Assembly (NCBI GenBank): GCA_903821465.1
Contig: CAIJLK010000133.1
Span: 1-37,214, forward strand
DNA from: an uncultured Bacteroidota bacterium
GTDB lineage: Bacteria; Bacteroidota; Bacteroidia; Chitinophagales; Chitinophagaceae
DNA length: 37,214 nt
Direction: 5' to 3'
A program made the position numbers and the translations under genes. Shown piece after piece: positions 27,229-35,046 of the stretch. The notes beneath the pieces are model-generated. The model worked only from the letters and a program-made list of their open reading frames with translations. It had not been told where the DNA came from and ran no database searches. Position 1 is the stretch's first letter. Each line of letters opens with the position of its first letter.

Positions 27229-28865
27229 GTCTTCGGTAGTTTAATGGTAAACCGGCTGCCTTTCCCTAACTCGGTTTCTAAATCGATTGTGCCATTATGC
27301 TTACGAACCACTTCTGCCGCATAACTCAAGCCCAATCCGTAACCCTTAATATTATGATGATCGCCCGATGGGACTCTGAAAAATTTATCGAAAATCTTAC
27401 CTGCATAATCAGTTGCAATGCCAATTCCTTTATCTGCAACAGATAAAGTCATATAGTTTGTTAGAGAATCCAATTCAATATTGATGATGGGATTATCATT
27501 ACTATACTTTAATGCATTGTCAAATAAATTATAAATGACACTGGTAATATGCAATCGATCTGCATTGATCATAAAATCCTGACCCATACTTTTGAAATCA
27601 ATTGTTGCTCCCTGTTTTTCAAATTGCAAACGCATGCTATACATTACTTCATTGATCAGTTGTTTTAAATCGAAGTTTTCTTTTTGTAGTTCAATGTCTT
27701 TGTTTTCAAACATCGATAATTTCAATACTTTATCAACTAGCAAGCTCAATCGTTGTAATTCGGCAGCTGAGATATCAAGATATTCTTTGGTTCTTTCAGG
27801 ACTTCGTAAAGCGTCAAAATTTCGCAATGCTTCAATGGCTACATTTACCGTTGCGATAGGCGTTTTTAATTCATGAGTGATATTGCTGATGAAATCGTTT
27901 TTCATCAGAGCCAATCTTCTTTGAGATAAAAGGTTTCGATATAAAAACAAAAAAGTGATTGCAATAAAACCAACAAGCAAAACAGATAATCCCATTTGCG
28001 GGATCATATTGCCTAGCAGAAACAGTGTTGGTGCTTCAAAGCTAGCCTGATAGGCATTCTTACTCAAAAATCCAACTGGTACTTTCGAAGTACTAAAGTT
28101 ATTTCCTATTGCACTATCTGGCTTGAATAAACTATCTTTTTTGATACGAAATACTGCATTGATACCATTGGATGTAAGTGCTTTCTTATATACTGAATCA
28201 ATTTGTTCAATAGAGATGGTATCATTTAATACATGAGATTTTACTAAAACATCTCCTGGCGCAAAATGTCTAGGAAAGGAAGGTTGATGTTTATTGGAAG
28301 GATCCCTAGGTTCTGGATTATTCTTAAACTCTACCCGAGTTTTTCTCATTTCTCTACCGGCTTGTTGTATTCCCATATTGATCCCTTCCTGAATCAATTG
28401 TGTGATGTTAATATTAGTAGACTTGATCTTATTTTTATGAGAGCTATCAGTGCTGCGAGTGATCACAATGGCAGAATGCTTTTTTCCTGCCTCAACCTCC
28501 ATCATATTATCTCCCTCTTCAGAAGAATCGATATTGGCAGAGAAAGTCATTTCATTTTGTTGCTCATTATTATTGGTAGAAATACTAATACTTGGAATTT
28601 TTGCAGCTACCAATTCTGCTACATCGCCCATAAAATTATTCTGCTCAGGAATATATTTAAAGAAAAACGAATCACGTTTTAAACGTTGCGCCTGTACTTT
28701 GTACATGGTTTCACGAAATACAACGTCCGTAGTTTTCTTGAATCCTGAGGCTTCTTCTACATATAATTTTTGCAGCCAATAAATCTGAAAGCCGGCTATC
28801 AAAACAAAAGCCACTACCATCAGGAAGCGCGCTATTTGTATTTTCGATAGTTGAACTTTGAACAT
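27225..28865 (-). CDS. Membrane sensor histidine kinase, RprX-like, with a large unassigned periplasmic domain
   Basis: The 546-residue kinase has a first transmembrane helix at ~12-34 and a second at ~288-312, leaving ~250 periplasmic residues that I cannot assign to a known sensor fold. Directly after the second helix comes the HisKA domain with H331 in ITHELKTPIATV; no HAMP domain separates them. The ATPase part has the N box (DNALKYSND), G1 (ADKGIGIA) and G2 (GYGLGLSYAAEVVRKHNG). It is co-translated with the response regulator by a 4-base overlap. A perfect -7 box precedes it, and the divergent GLPGLI gene starts 130 bases away. The signal is unknown. Confidence 0.93.
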   Translation of the reverse strand: MFKVQLSKIQIARFLMVVAFVLIAGFQIYWLQKLYVEEASGFKKTTDVVFRETMYKVQAQRLKRDSFFFKYIPEQNNFMGDVAELVAAKIPSISISTNNNEQQNEMTFSANIDSSEEGDNMMEVEAGKKHSAIVITRSTDSSHKNKIKSTNINITQLIQEGINMGIQQAGREMRKTRVEFKNNPEPRDPSNKHQPSFPRHFAPGDVLVKSHVLNDTISIEQIDSVYKKALTSNGINAVFRIKKDSLFKPDSAIGNNFSTSKVPVGFLSKNAYQASFEAPTLFLLGNMIPQMGLSVLLVGFIAITFLFLYRNLLSQRRLALMKNDFISNITHELKTPIATVNVAIEALRNFDALRSPERTKEYLDISAAELQRLSLLVDKVLKLSMFENKDIELQKENFDLKQLINEVMYSMRLQFEKQGATIDFKSMGQDFMINADRLHITSVIYNLFDNALKYSNDNPIINIELDSLTNYMTLSVADKGIGIATDYAGKIFDKFFRVPSGDHHNIKGYGLGLSYAAEVVRKHNGTIDLETELGKGSRFTIKLPKT

Positions 28866-28883
28866 ATCTAAGATTTATAAGAG

Positions 28884-28891
28884 CAAATGTA
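28884..28891 (-). promoter_or_regulatory. Candidate -7 box of the two-component operon
   Basis: The minus strand reads TACATTTG, an exact TANNTTTG match, 18 bases upstream of the kinase ATG at 28865. No clear -33 element. Confidence 0.45.
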
Positions 28892-28920
28892 GGGTCGATT
28901 TTTACCGATTATTGCTTTCA

Positions 28921-28957
28921 TTAACCTAAATTAACCATAATGTCAGCAATCTTAACG
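28921..28957 (+). promoter_or_regulatory. Triple TTAAC direct repeat upstream of the GLPGLI gene
   Basis: TTAACC at 28921, TTAACC at 28931 and TTAACG at 28952 give start-to-start spacings of 10 and 21 bases, one and two helical turns. The same array, with the same spacing, precedes the outer-membrane barrel gene at 32848-32884. The third copy starts 16 bases before the TA of the -7 box at 28968. I infer a binding site for the adjacent OmpR-family regulator. Confidence 0.6.
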
Positions 28958-28967
28958 CCTAAGGCTT

Positions 28968-28975
28968 TAGATTTG
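28968..28975 (+). promoter_or_regulatory. Candidate -7 box of the GLPGLI gene
   Basis: TAGATTTG matches TANNTTTG exactly, 20 bases before the ATG at 28996. No -33 TTG lies at the usual distance; the third TTAAC repeat sits near that place, as expected for an activator-dependent promoter. Confidence 0.5.
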
Positions 28976-28995
28976 AATCACCAAAAACTCCCTTC

Positions 28996-29814
28996 ATGAA
29001 AAAAATATGGTTTTCTCTTTGTTTTCTTGGTTTATTTATGACCCTTTCTGCTCAACAAAAAGTAGGTACGGTGATCTTCGAAAGAAAGATCAATATGTAT
29101 AAATTAATACAAGATGAACAAATGCGCGCAATGATGCCTGAGTTCAGAACAAGTATGCATATGTTGCTATTTAGCGATAGTGTATCTGTTTATAAATTGA
29201 TACCAGAAGATGAATCACCAGATCCATTTGCTGGAGGCGGTGGTGGTGGTAGAATAACGATGCGTTTCGGTGGAGCAGATGGTGGCGACCTTTACAAAAA
29301 TTTCACCCAATCAAAATCAATTCAAACATCTGAACTAGGCGGTAAAACTTTCTTAATCACAGATTCTATTCGCCAACAACCCTGGAAATTAAGTACAGAT
29401 ACCAAACAGATCTTAGGTTACAATTGTCATAAAGCAACTCGCAAAATGACTGCCCCAATGATGGGTAGAAGAATCACCGTATCGAGTGGTGGTGGCGCAC
29501 CAGTTGTGGATACTTCTGCAAAAAACAAACCAGCCCCTAGAGAAATGGAGATTGTGGCCTGGTTTGCTGATGATATGATTAGTCCGGTTGGACCAGAAAA
29601 CTACGGTCAATTACCCGGTGTGATCCTTGAATTAAATATCGACAATGGCGCTACTGTTTATACTGCCAAAGAAGTGAAGAAAACAGTTGATGCGAAAGAA
29701 TTAAAAGAACCAAAGAAAGGTAAAGTGGTTACACAACAGGAATACATGAAACTCATGCAAGACCTCATGAGCAACCAGGGCGGATCGGGTATGCGGATGA
29801 GGTTTGACAACTAG
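28996..29814 (+). CDS. GLPGLI family secreted protein, Met- and Gly-rich
   Basis: The 272-residue protein has a signal peptide (about residues 1-19, ending LSAQ). It carries the family signature in the form YGQLPGVILELNIDNGATVYTA (about residues 201-222) and the preceding WFADDMISPVGPENY block, typical of GLPGLI (TIGR01200) proteins. These are envelope proteins found almost only in Bacteroidota, often next to outer-membrane barrels, with no established function. It is unusually rich in Met (RAMM, SMHMLL, APMMGRR, YMKLMQDLM, GMRMRF) and Gly (GGGGGGR). The gene is divergent from the two-component system and convergent with an outer-membrane barrel gene that shares its upstream repeat array. A strong terminator follows. 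Function unknown. Confidence 0.88.
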   Translation: MKKIWFSLCFLGLFMTLSAQQKVGTVIFERKINMYKLIQDEQMRAMMPEFRTSMHMLLFSDSVSVYKLIPEDESPDPFAGGGGGGRITMRFGGADGGDLYKNFTQSKSIQTSELGGKTFLITDSIRQQPWKLSTDTKQILGYNCHKATRKMTAPMMGRRITVSSGGGAPVVDTSAKNKPAPREMEIVAWFADDMISPVGPENYGQLPGVILELNIDNGATVYTAKEVKKTVDAKELKEPKKGKVVTQQEYMKLMQDLMSNQGGSGMRMRFDN

Positions 29815-29820
29815 GAAGAA

Positions 29821-29867
29821 AGATTAAAGATTAAAGATAAAAGATAAAAGTGAGGAGTGAAAAATGG
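29821..29867 (+). repeat. Heptamer-periodic repeat, left arm
   Basis: The sequence divides into consecutive 7-mers: AGATTAA twice, AGATAAA twice, then the related AGTGAGG and AGTGAAA, ending in GTGAAAAATGG (29857-29867). It is the partner of an inverted copy at 29947-29979. It starts directly after the GLPGLI stop codon. Confidence 0.7.
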
Positions 29868-29898
29868 AGAACCAATCGTCTTATGACAATGTTTTTTT

Positions 29899-29926
29899 AA
29901 TCCTTCCCGAGCATTCGGGAAGGATT
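29899..29926 (+). terminator. Strong hairpin terminator of the GLPGLI gene
   Basis: A perfect 12-bp stem AATCCTTCCCGA / TCGGGAAGGATT with a GCAT loop, followed by TTCTTTT. It is framed by the inverted heptamer repeats. On the minus strand the hairpin is followed by A residues, so it is less typical for the convergent gene. Confidence 0.8.
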
Positions 29927-29946
29927 TTCTTTTAGACTATGACCGT

Positions 29947-29979
29947 CCATTTTTCACTTTTATCTTTTATCTTTTATCT
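29947..29979 (-). repeat. Heptamer-periodic repeat, right (inverted) arm
   Basis: CCATTTTTCAC (29947-29957) is the exact complement of the left-arm end, followed by TTTATCT three times (29959-29979), the inverse of AGATAAA. With the left arm it could fold into a long cruciform around the terminator. Confidence 0.7.
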
Positions 29980-29989
29980 CTTCACTTAT

Positions 29990-32800
29990 TTAGTTGCTGA
30001 ACGACCGAATAACCACATTTGCCCCTGAGGCAGTTGAACCGGCTTTATTTAAACGAAAGGTAGCTGTCAACAGGAAGTAGCGCTGTAGCACATTGTAGCG
30101 GGTGTCTTCGATATAGTTCTGATTCGCAGAGCGAGATACACCCTGATTCTTATCAAGAAGATCAAATACAGAGAATTTAATTTCAGCTCTTTTGTTTTTC
30201 AAGAAACCCTTCGCCATAGAAGCATTCCAGAGTGGTAGATTAATATTGTATCCGTCTGCCCTACCTGTATTGATGGTGTAGTTGAATGTGTTATTGAAAA
30301 TGAGTCCCCATGGAAGGTTTTGAGTTGACTCAAGTCCATATATCTGTTGCAAATAATTGCTATTTAGTTGAGGCTGCAAACCATATTCTGCCTTACTGAA
30401 ATTTAATCTTGCACTTACCCTGATATCAATTTTATTTTCCTTGGTGAATGACCAACTTGCATTTGGCCCGAATCCAGCATTTTGTATGGTATTTTTTGCC
30501 CCATTTAAGAAAGAGATATTGTTATTATAATTTGAGCCAATGCCAATATCAATTCGTGAATGTAATTTTTTGATGGGGAATCCCATATCAGCATTTGCAA
30601 ATAAAGAATAAACGCCATCTGCATTCACTGGCATGCTAATTCTTGATCCGTTGCTTTGTAAAATATCAGAATTTACAATAGCATTGTCTGACTTATTAAC
30701 CGCAATAAATGCAAAGAAATTGCTTTGCGTAAAAGTATTCGCAGTAAAATAATTCATGTTCAGCGATTGCTGATAAGTGCGCTTTAAATTGGGGTTTCCC
30801 AAATAAGAGTTCAATGGGTCGCTCACATCTACGATCGGCTGCAACTGAGTGGTGGCAGGGTTTTGAGTAGATGTTGTATAATTAATACCTAGCATCCTGG
30901 TACTATTCATTTTGTATTGAAAAGTGAACAAAGGCAATACATCTGTGAATCCTTGTTCAATATTATTGCCATTCGTTTTATTGGCACTTACAAGTCCAGT
31001 TCTTTGTACAGATGCACCCACTGTATAATTGAACTTCTTCTGATTACTTCTCCAATTAATACTTGCACCCCCAAATTGAAAGCTGTTTTTAAAATTATTG
31101 CTTTGCAAATTATTCAGGTGATCATACTTTCCACTTGATGCATTATAATCCCATGAATTTCGAATGCTGGTACCAATACTGGTATTATAAAATACACTGA
31201 ACTCCATCAACGACTTTTTCCCAAACGGTTCTGTATAGATCAGATTACCTCCAAAACTATTGGCATTCGAAGCCCTATCATTTACCTGATTGATCACACT
31301 GTCTTTTGTTGGCAATCCACTTGCATAATAAGTTGTGTTGGTTTGCAGCGTTCCATTCTGAGTACTATTATTGTAATTCCAATTCAGATTAGATGAAATG
31401 GTTCGTCCTTTTTTCGCCAGTTTTTTTCGAAACTGTGCAGTAGTAACCATATTGGTTGCGTCAGAATGAGCTGTCGACAAACTGTTACCACTATTCAATA
31501 AAGCATTAGAAGCGGTGATAGACTGATATTGGTTGCCGTTGCGTGTATCGTTTTGTTGCAAGGTTAATTGTGGAACAATTTTAAATGATGTGGTACTATC
31601 AATTTTTTGATCGATACTAAAATTGGCCCTTTGTTGTTTTACATCTTTACGAGCAGTTGAATTAGCATAATAATTGAAATTGTTTCCGGGGGAAATATTT
31701 TGGCGCGCAGTTGACCGATCTGTAGTTAGATCAATATCACTGGCAACAATACTTCCATTGAAATCGGTTTTTTTATTCCAAGTATCATTAAAGTTTACTC
31801 CGCCTGCTGAAGTGTTTGCAACTCCTTGCTGATTCTGGCCCAAACCAGAAATGGGTAGCGCATTGTCATCTCCTCCACCAGTACGAATATTTATGTTTCC
31901 GCCCGACCTCATCCCCTTAGATAATTCGCCCGAAAAATTTAAAACATCACCGATTGAAAACCCTTGTCGATTGGTATTATTAGCCATTCCTAAGGCCGAC
32001 AATTGCTGATCGCCATTGAACTTATTGATATTGGTTTGTGCATCGTATTTTCCATCGTTACCCACACCTGCAGATACTTTTCCAAACAACGATTTATTTC
32101 GATCTTTTTTAAGTTTTAGGTTGATGGCTTTTTCAGACTGCCCATCATCTACTCCCGTAAATTCTGCCCTGTCTGATTTTTTATCAAATACCTGCACTTT
32201 ATCAACTGCATCTGCGTCAAGGTTTTTGGTTGCCAATTTTGGATCACCCGTAAAGAACTCTTTTCCATTCACTAAAACGCGATTAATTTTTTGTCCATTT
32301 ACTTTTACTGTGCCATCAGCATCCACAGTTACACCTGGAAGTTTTTTTAAGAGGTCTTCCACCACAGCATTTGGCTGCGTTTTAAAATTTTCGGTATTGA
32401 ATTCTAAAGTATCGTTATTCATCACAACAGGCGCTCTCTTGGCAGTGACAGTAACAGAACTTGCATTTTTAAGATCTGTGAGATCTATATTACCTACATC
32501 TAATGATTCACCTTCTTTAACAGATATATTCTGCCATACAGGTACAAATCCAACATAAGAAGCAGAAAGCAGATAACTGCCTTTACTGATATTCTTAAGA
32601 ATGAATTTACCTGAAGAGTCTGCTCTCGTAAAACTAATTAACGTACTATCTTTTTCGTTTATTAAAGAAACAGTGGAATATGCGAGTCCTTTTTTTCCTA
32701 CAGTATCATACACAATCCCATGAACTATTGAAGGCTTATTTTGTGCAATTGATAAAAAATAAAAAAAAGATAAGACCGATAAAAGTAAAGCTCGCCGCAT
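29990..32800 (-). CDS. Outer-membrane beta-barrel protein with CarboxypepD_reg and plug-like domains
   Basis: The 936-residue protein has a signal peptide (1-~19), a CarboxypepD_reg-like beta-sandwich (~24-110: GIVYDTVGKKGLAYSTVSL; GSYLLSASYVGFVPV), a plug-like domain (~125-225: VEDLLKKLPGVTVDADGTVKVNGQK, then VLVNGKEFFTGDPKLATKNL) and a long C-terminal barrel of the OMP_b-brl_3 type with many alternating strands and Asn-rich loops. This is the TonB-receptor-like family of Bacteroidota without a SusD partner; no TonB box is evident. The substrate is unknown. It lies downstream of the acyl-CoA ligase on the same strand but has its own upstream array of three TTAAC repeats matching those of the GLPGLI gene, suggesting joint control. 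Confidence 0.9.
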   Translation of the reverse strand: MRRALLLSVLSFFYFLSIAQNKPSIVHGIVYDTVGKKGLAYSTVSLINEKDSTLISFTRADSSGKFILKNISKGSYLLSASYVGFVPVWQNISVKEGESLDVGNIDLTDLKNASSVTVTAKRAPVVMNNDTLEFNTENFKTQPNAVVEDLLKKLPGVTVDADGTVKVNGQKINRVLVNGKEFFTGDPKLATKNLDADAVDKVQVFDKKSDRAEFTGVDDGQSEKAINLKLKKDRNKSLFGKVSAGVGNDGKYDAQTNINKFNGDQQLSALGMANNTNRQGFSIGDVLNFSGELSKGMRSGGNINIRTGGGDDNALPISGLGQNQQGVANTSAGGVNFNDTWNKKTDFNGSIVASDIDLTTDRSTARQNISPGNNFNYYANSTARKDVKQQRANFSIDQKIDSTTSFKIVPQLTLQQNDTRNGNQYQSITASNALLNSGNSLSTAHSDATNMVTTAQFRKKLAKKGRTISSNLNWNYNNSTQNGTLQTNTTYYASGLPTKDSVINQVNDRASNANSFGGNLIYTEPFGKKSLMEFSVFYNTSIGTSIRNSWDYNASSGKYDHLNNLQSNNFKNSFQFGGASINWRSNQKKFNYTVGASVQRTGLVSANKTNGNNIEQGFTDVLPLFTFQYKMNSTRMLGINYTTSTQNPATTQLQPIVDVSDPLNSYLGNPNLKRTYQQSLNMNYFTANTFTQSNFFAFIAVNKSDNAIVNSDILQSNGSRISMPVNADGVYSLFANADMGFPIKKLHSRIDIGIGSNYNNNISFLNGAKNTIQNAGFGPNASWSFTKENKIDIRVSARLNFSKAEYGLQPQLNSNYLQQIYGLESTQNLPWGLIFNNTFNYTINTGRADGYNINLPLWNASMAKGFLKNKRAEIKFSVFDLLDKNQGVSRSANQNYIEDTRYNVLQRYFLLTATFRLNKAGSTASGANVVIRSFSN

Positions 32801-32847
32801 TCAGATAGTTTTATCCATCGAAATTACGCCATCGCTAGGTAGTATGC

Positions 32848-32884
32848 AGTTAATGAAGCTATTTACAAGGTTAATAATTGTTAA
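32848..32884 (-). promoter_or_regulatory. Triple TTAAC direct repeat upstream of the outer-membrane barrel gene
   Basis: Read on the minus strand: TTAACA (32884-32879), TTAACC (32874-32869) and TTAACT (32853-32848), with start-to-start spacings of 10 and 21 bases, identical to 28921-28957. The third copy starts 16 bases before a TA (TAGCGATG), the same offset as to the -7 box of the GLPGLI gene, but this -7 sequence is a poor match. Inferred regulator-binding site. Confidence 0.6.
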
Positions 32885-32888
32885 AGAT

Positions 32889-34514
32889 TTATAATTCTCC
32901 CTCGGCCCATCTCCTCCTTAATTCTTTTTTATTGAGTTTCCCGACGCTGGTCTTAGGAATTTCTGTCATCCCTATGTATCGATCGGGTAATTGATAGGGT
33001 GCAAAATGCTCAGAAAGAAAAGCATTTAATGCATCTTTCTCAACAATAGTTTCATTGCGATATACCACACATGCTAATGGACGTTCCACCCATTTTTCAT
33101 CGGGGATAGCAATTACGCAGGCTTCTTTAATTTCCGGATGCGCCATCAACGCAATTTCTAGCGCAACGCTTGAGATCCATTCTCCGCCACTCTTAATAAG
33201 GTCCTTGCTTCGATCGCAAATATTCATATAGCCTTGCTGGTCTATGGTTCCAACATCGCCCGTTTTAAACCAACCATCTTCTGAAAATGAAAGATGGTTG
33301 TCCTGGTATTTATAATAGCTTTTAATGATCCAAGCGCCTCGAATCTCAAATTCACCAACTGTTTCACCATCTCTCGGAGCAATGGTTCCATCTTCCAACA
33401 CTGCTCTGATTTCAACCCCAGGTAATTCAATTCCCTGCTTCGCTCTTATTGCCAATTTTTTTTCATCACTTAGCGACTCGTGAATATTTTGAAGTCTACT
33501 GACTGTTCCTAAGGGAGAAGTTTCAGTCATACCCCATGCGTGAACTCCTTTAATACCAAAATCTTTTTCAAAGGCTTCAATCAAGCTTGGAGGCAAAGCT
33601 GAGCCACCAACACCATATTCGCGTAAAGCCAATTTTTCTTTAGGTGGATTTTTTTTCATAGCATCATAAACACCCATCCAAATAGTAGGTACTCCATTTG
33701 CTACTGTAATTTTTTCTTGCACTAATATTTGAATGATCGCATCAGGTTGCAAGTGCACACTAGGCAATATCATATCAGAACCTGCAAGAATACATACATA
33801 AGGAAATCCCCAAGCCATCACATGAAACTGAGGCACAATCAATAGTACCCTATCAATCACCGAAAGATTAAGAGCATTAGGCATGAGTAATGCAAGAGCA
33901 TGCAAATAAGTAGATCTGTGGGAATACAATGCACCCTTAGGATTTCCTGTGGTTCCACTTGTATAGCAAAGACCACAGGCATCATTTTCTTCCGAAGGAA
34001 ACCATTGATAATTGTCAGCATCAACATTCAATAAATCCTCATACAAAATAATATCAGGAAGACTTGTAGTGAAATTATCTGGCGAATTGAGTAGCACATA
34101 ATTTTTAACCCCAGTTGTATAGGGTGCAACTTTTTCGAAAAGAGGCACAAGAGTGGCGTCGATGAAAATAATTTTGGCCTCCGCATGATTCACGATGAAT
34201 ATGATCTGTTCAACACTGAGTCGCACATTCAATGTATGACAAATAGCTCCTGCACCTGGAATGCCATAATATAATTCCACGTGCTGATAATGGTTCCATG
34301 CAAATGTGGCCACCCTATCGCCCGGGTGTACGCCCAATTTATTTACTAATGCATAGGATAATTTTTTAGCCCGATGATAGAGATCTGAGAAATGATATCG
34401 ATGCCAACTGCCATTGGGCAATTTGGTTACAATTTCTTTGTGGGGAAAAACCCGATTACCATATTCCAAAATAGAATGGGTGGTTAATGGAAAATCCATC
34501 ATTAATCCTTTCAT
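32889..34514 (-). CDS. Fatty-acyl-CoA synthetase (AMP-binding, AlkK/medium-to-long-chain type)
   Basis: The 541-residue protein is an ANL-superfamily adenylating enzyme. The P-loop motif YTSGTTGNPKG is at 184-194; later come VHAWGMTETSPLG, the DGWFKTGDVGTID hinge-region block, DRSKDLIKSGGEWISS and the C-terminal catalytic lysine K526 (KTSVGKLNKK). Length and the N-terminal FPLTTHSILEYGNRVFPHKEIV match AlkK-like acyl-CoA ligases acting on medium- or long-chain fatty acids. The reaction is fatty acid + ATP + CoA to acyl-CoA + AMP + PPi. The ATG at 34514 is used; M5 or M6 (34502 or 34499) are possible starts. It precedes the outer-membrane barrel gene, which has its own control region. Chain-length preference not determined. 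Confidence 0.92.
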   Translation of the reverse strand: MKGLMMDFPLTTHSILEYGNRVFPHKEIVTKLPNGSWHRYHFSDLYHRAKKLSYALVNKLGVHPGDRVATFAWNHYQHVELYYGIPGAGAICHTLNVRLSVEQIIFIVNHAEAKIIFIDATLVPLFEKVAPYTTGVKNYVLLNSPDNFTTSLPDIILYEDLLNVDADNYQWFPSEENDACGLCYTSGTTGNPKGALYSHRSTYLHALALLMPNALNLSVIDRVLLIVPQFHVMAWGFPYVCILAGSDMILPSVHLQPDAIIQILVQEKITVANGVPTIWMGVYDAMKKNPPKEKLALREYGVGGSALPPSLIEAFEKDFGIKGVHAWGMTETSPLGTVSRLQNIHESLSDEKKLAIRAKQGIELPGVEIRAVLEDGTIAPRDGETVGEFEIRGAWIIKSYYKYQDNHLSFSEDGWFKTGDVGTIDQQGYMNICDRSKDLIKSGGEWISSVALEIALMAHPEIKEACVIAIPDEKWVERPLACVVYRNETIVEKDALNAFLSEHFAPYQLPDRYIGMTEIPKTSVGKLNKKELRRRWAEGEL

Positions 34515-34593
34515 AAAAAAGGTTTTGGCGTTAACAATCGTAAAACTATTTGTAAATGGGTAGCAGCAACAAGTTAATAAATTTTGAGAAAAC

Positions 34594-35001
34594 TTAGAAA
34601 GTCCATTTTGTATTAACCGGCTGGATTAAATCCCATAAATTTCCGTAGAGGTCTTTGAACACAGTGACGATTCCATAATCTTCGGAACTAGGGCTTCGAA
34701 CAAATTCTATCCCATCATTTTGCATCCTTTCATAATCACGCCAAATATCATCTGTATAAAGGAATAGAAAAACTCTTCCACCAGTTTGGTTGCCAATTCT
34801 TGATGCTTGTTCAGGAGTTGCAGCCTTTGCTAAAAGCAGACTGGTATTGGAATTTCCTGGCGGGGCCACCATTACCCAGCGTTTTGTTTCAGAAAGAACT
34901 GTATCCTCTATCAGTTTAAACTGAAGTTTCTGCGTATAAAACGCAATTGCTTCATCATAATCATTTACTACCAATGCGATATGAGCGATCTGTTGTTTCA
35001 T
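34594..35001 (-). CDS. VOC superfamily (glyoxalase-like) protein
   Basis: The 135-residue protein is a single vicinal-oxygen-chelate module pair: IAHIALVVNDYDEAIAFYTQKLQF (5-28) gives the first beta-alpha-beta unit with candidate ligand H7; the second half ends VFKDLYGNLWDLIQP, the typical C-terminal signature. VOC proteins include glyoxalase I, dioxygenases and antibiotic-binding proteins; many are uncharacterised. It is on the same strand between YitT and the acyl-CoA ligase, with gaps of 45 and 79 bases, and no obvious promoter. Specific function not assigned. Confidence 0.88.
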   Translation of the reverse strand: MKQQIAHIALVVNDYDEAIAFYTQKLQFKLIEDTVLSETKRWVMVAPPGNSNTSLLLAKAATPEQASRIGNQTGGRVFLFLYTDDIWRDYERMQNDGIEFVRSPSSEDYGIVTVFKDLYGNLWDLIQPVNTKWTF

Positions 35002-35046
35002 TTCAGTTTTTTTGAAGGCATGGTTTTTTCAATCATTCTATTATTG

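Noticed and set aside
28266..28682. 138-codon plus-strand frame inside the kinase gene
   Set aside because: Antisense to the kinase periplasmic coding region, with low-complexity composition and no signal for translation.
32016..32558. 180-codon open frame on the plus strand inside the outer-membrane barrel gene
   Set aside because: It is antisense to the conserved plug and signal-proximal region, has a Ser/Phe/Pro-rich composition typical of a mirror frame, and shows no domain.
34532..34574. Two TTAAC matches (minus strand) upstream of the acyl-CoA ligase gene
   Set aside because: They are about 39 bases apart, not in the N5/N16 arrangement, so they do not match the array of the GLPGLI and barrel genes.
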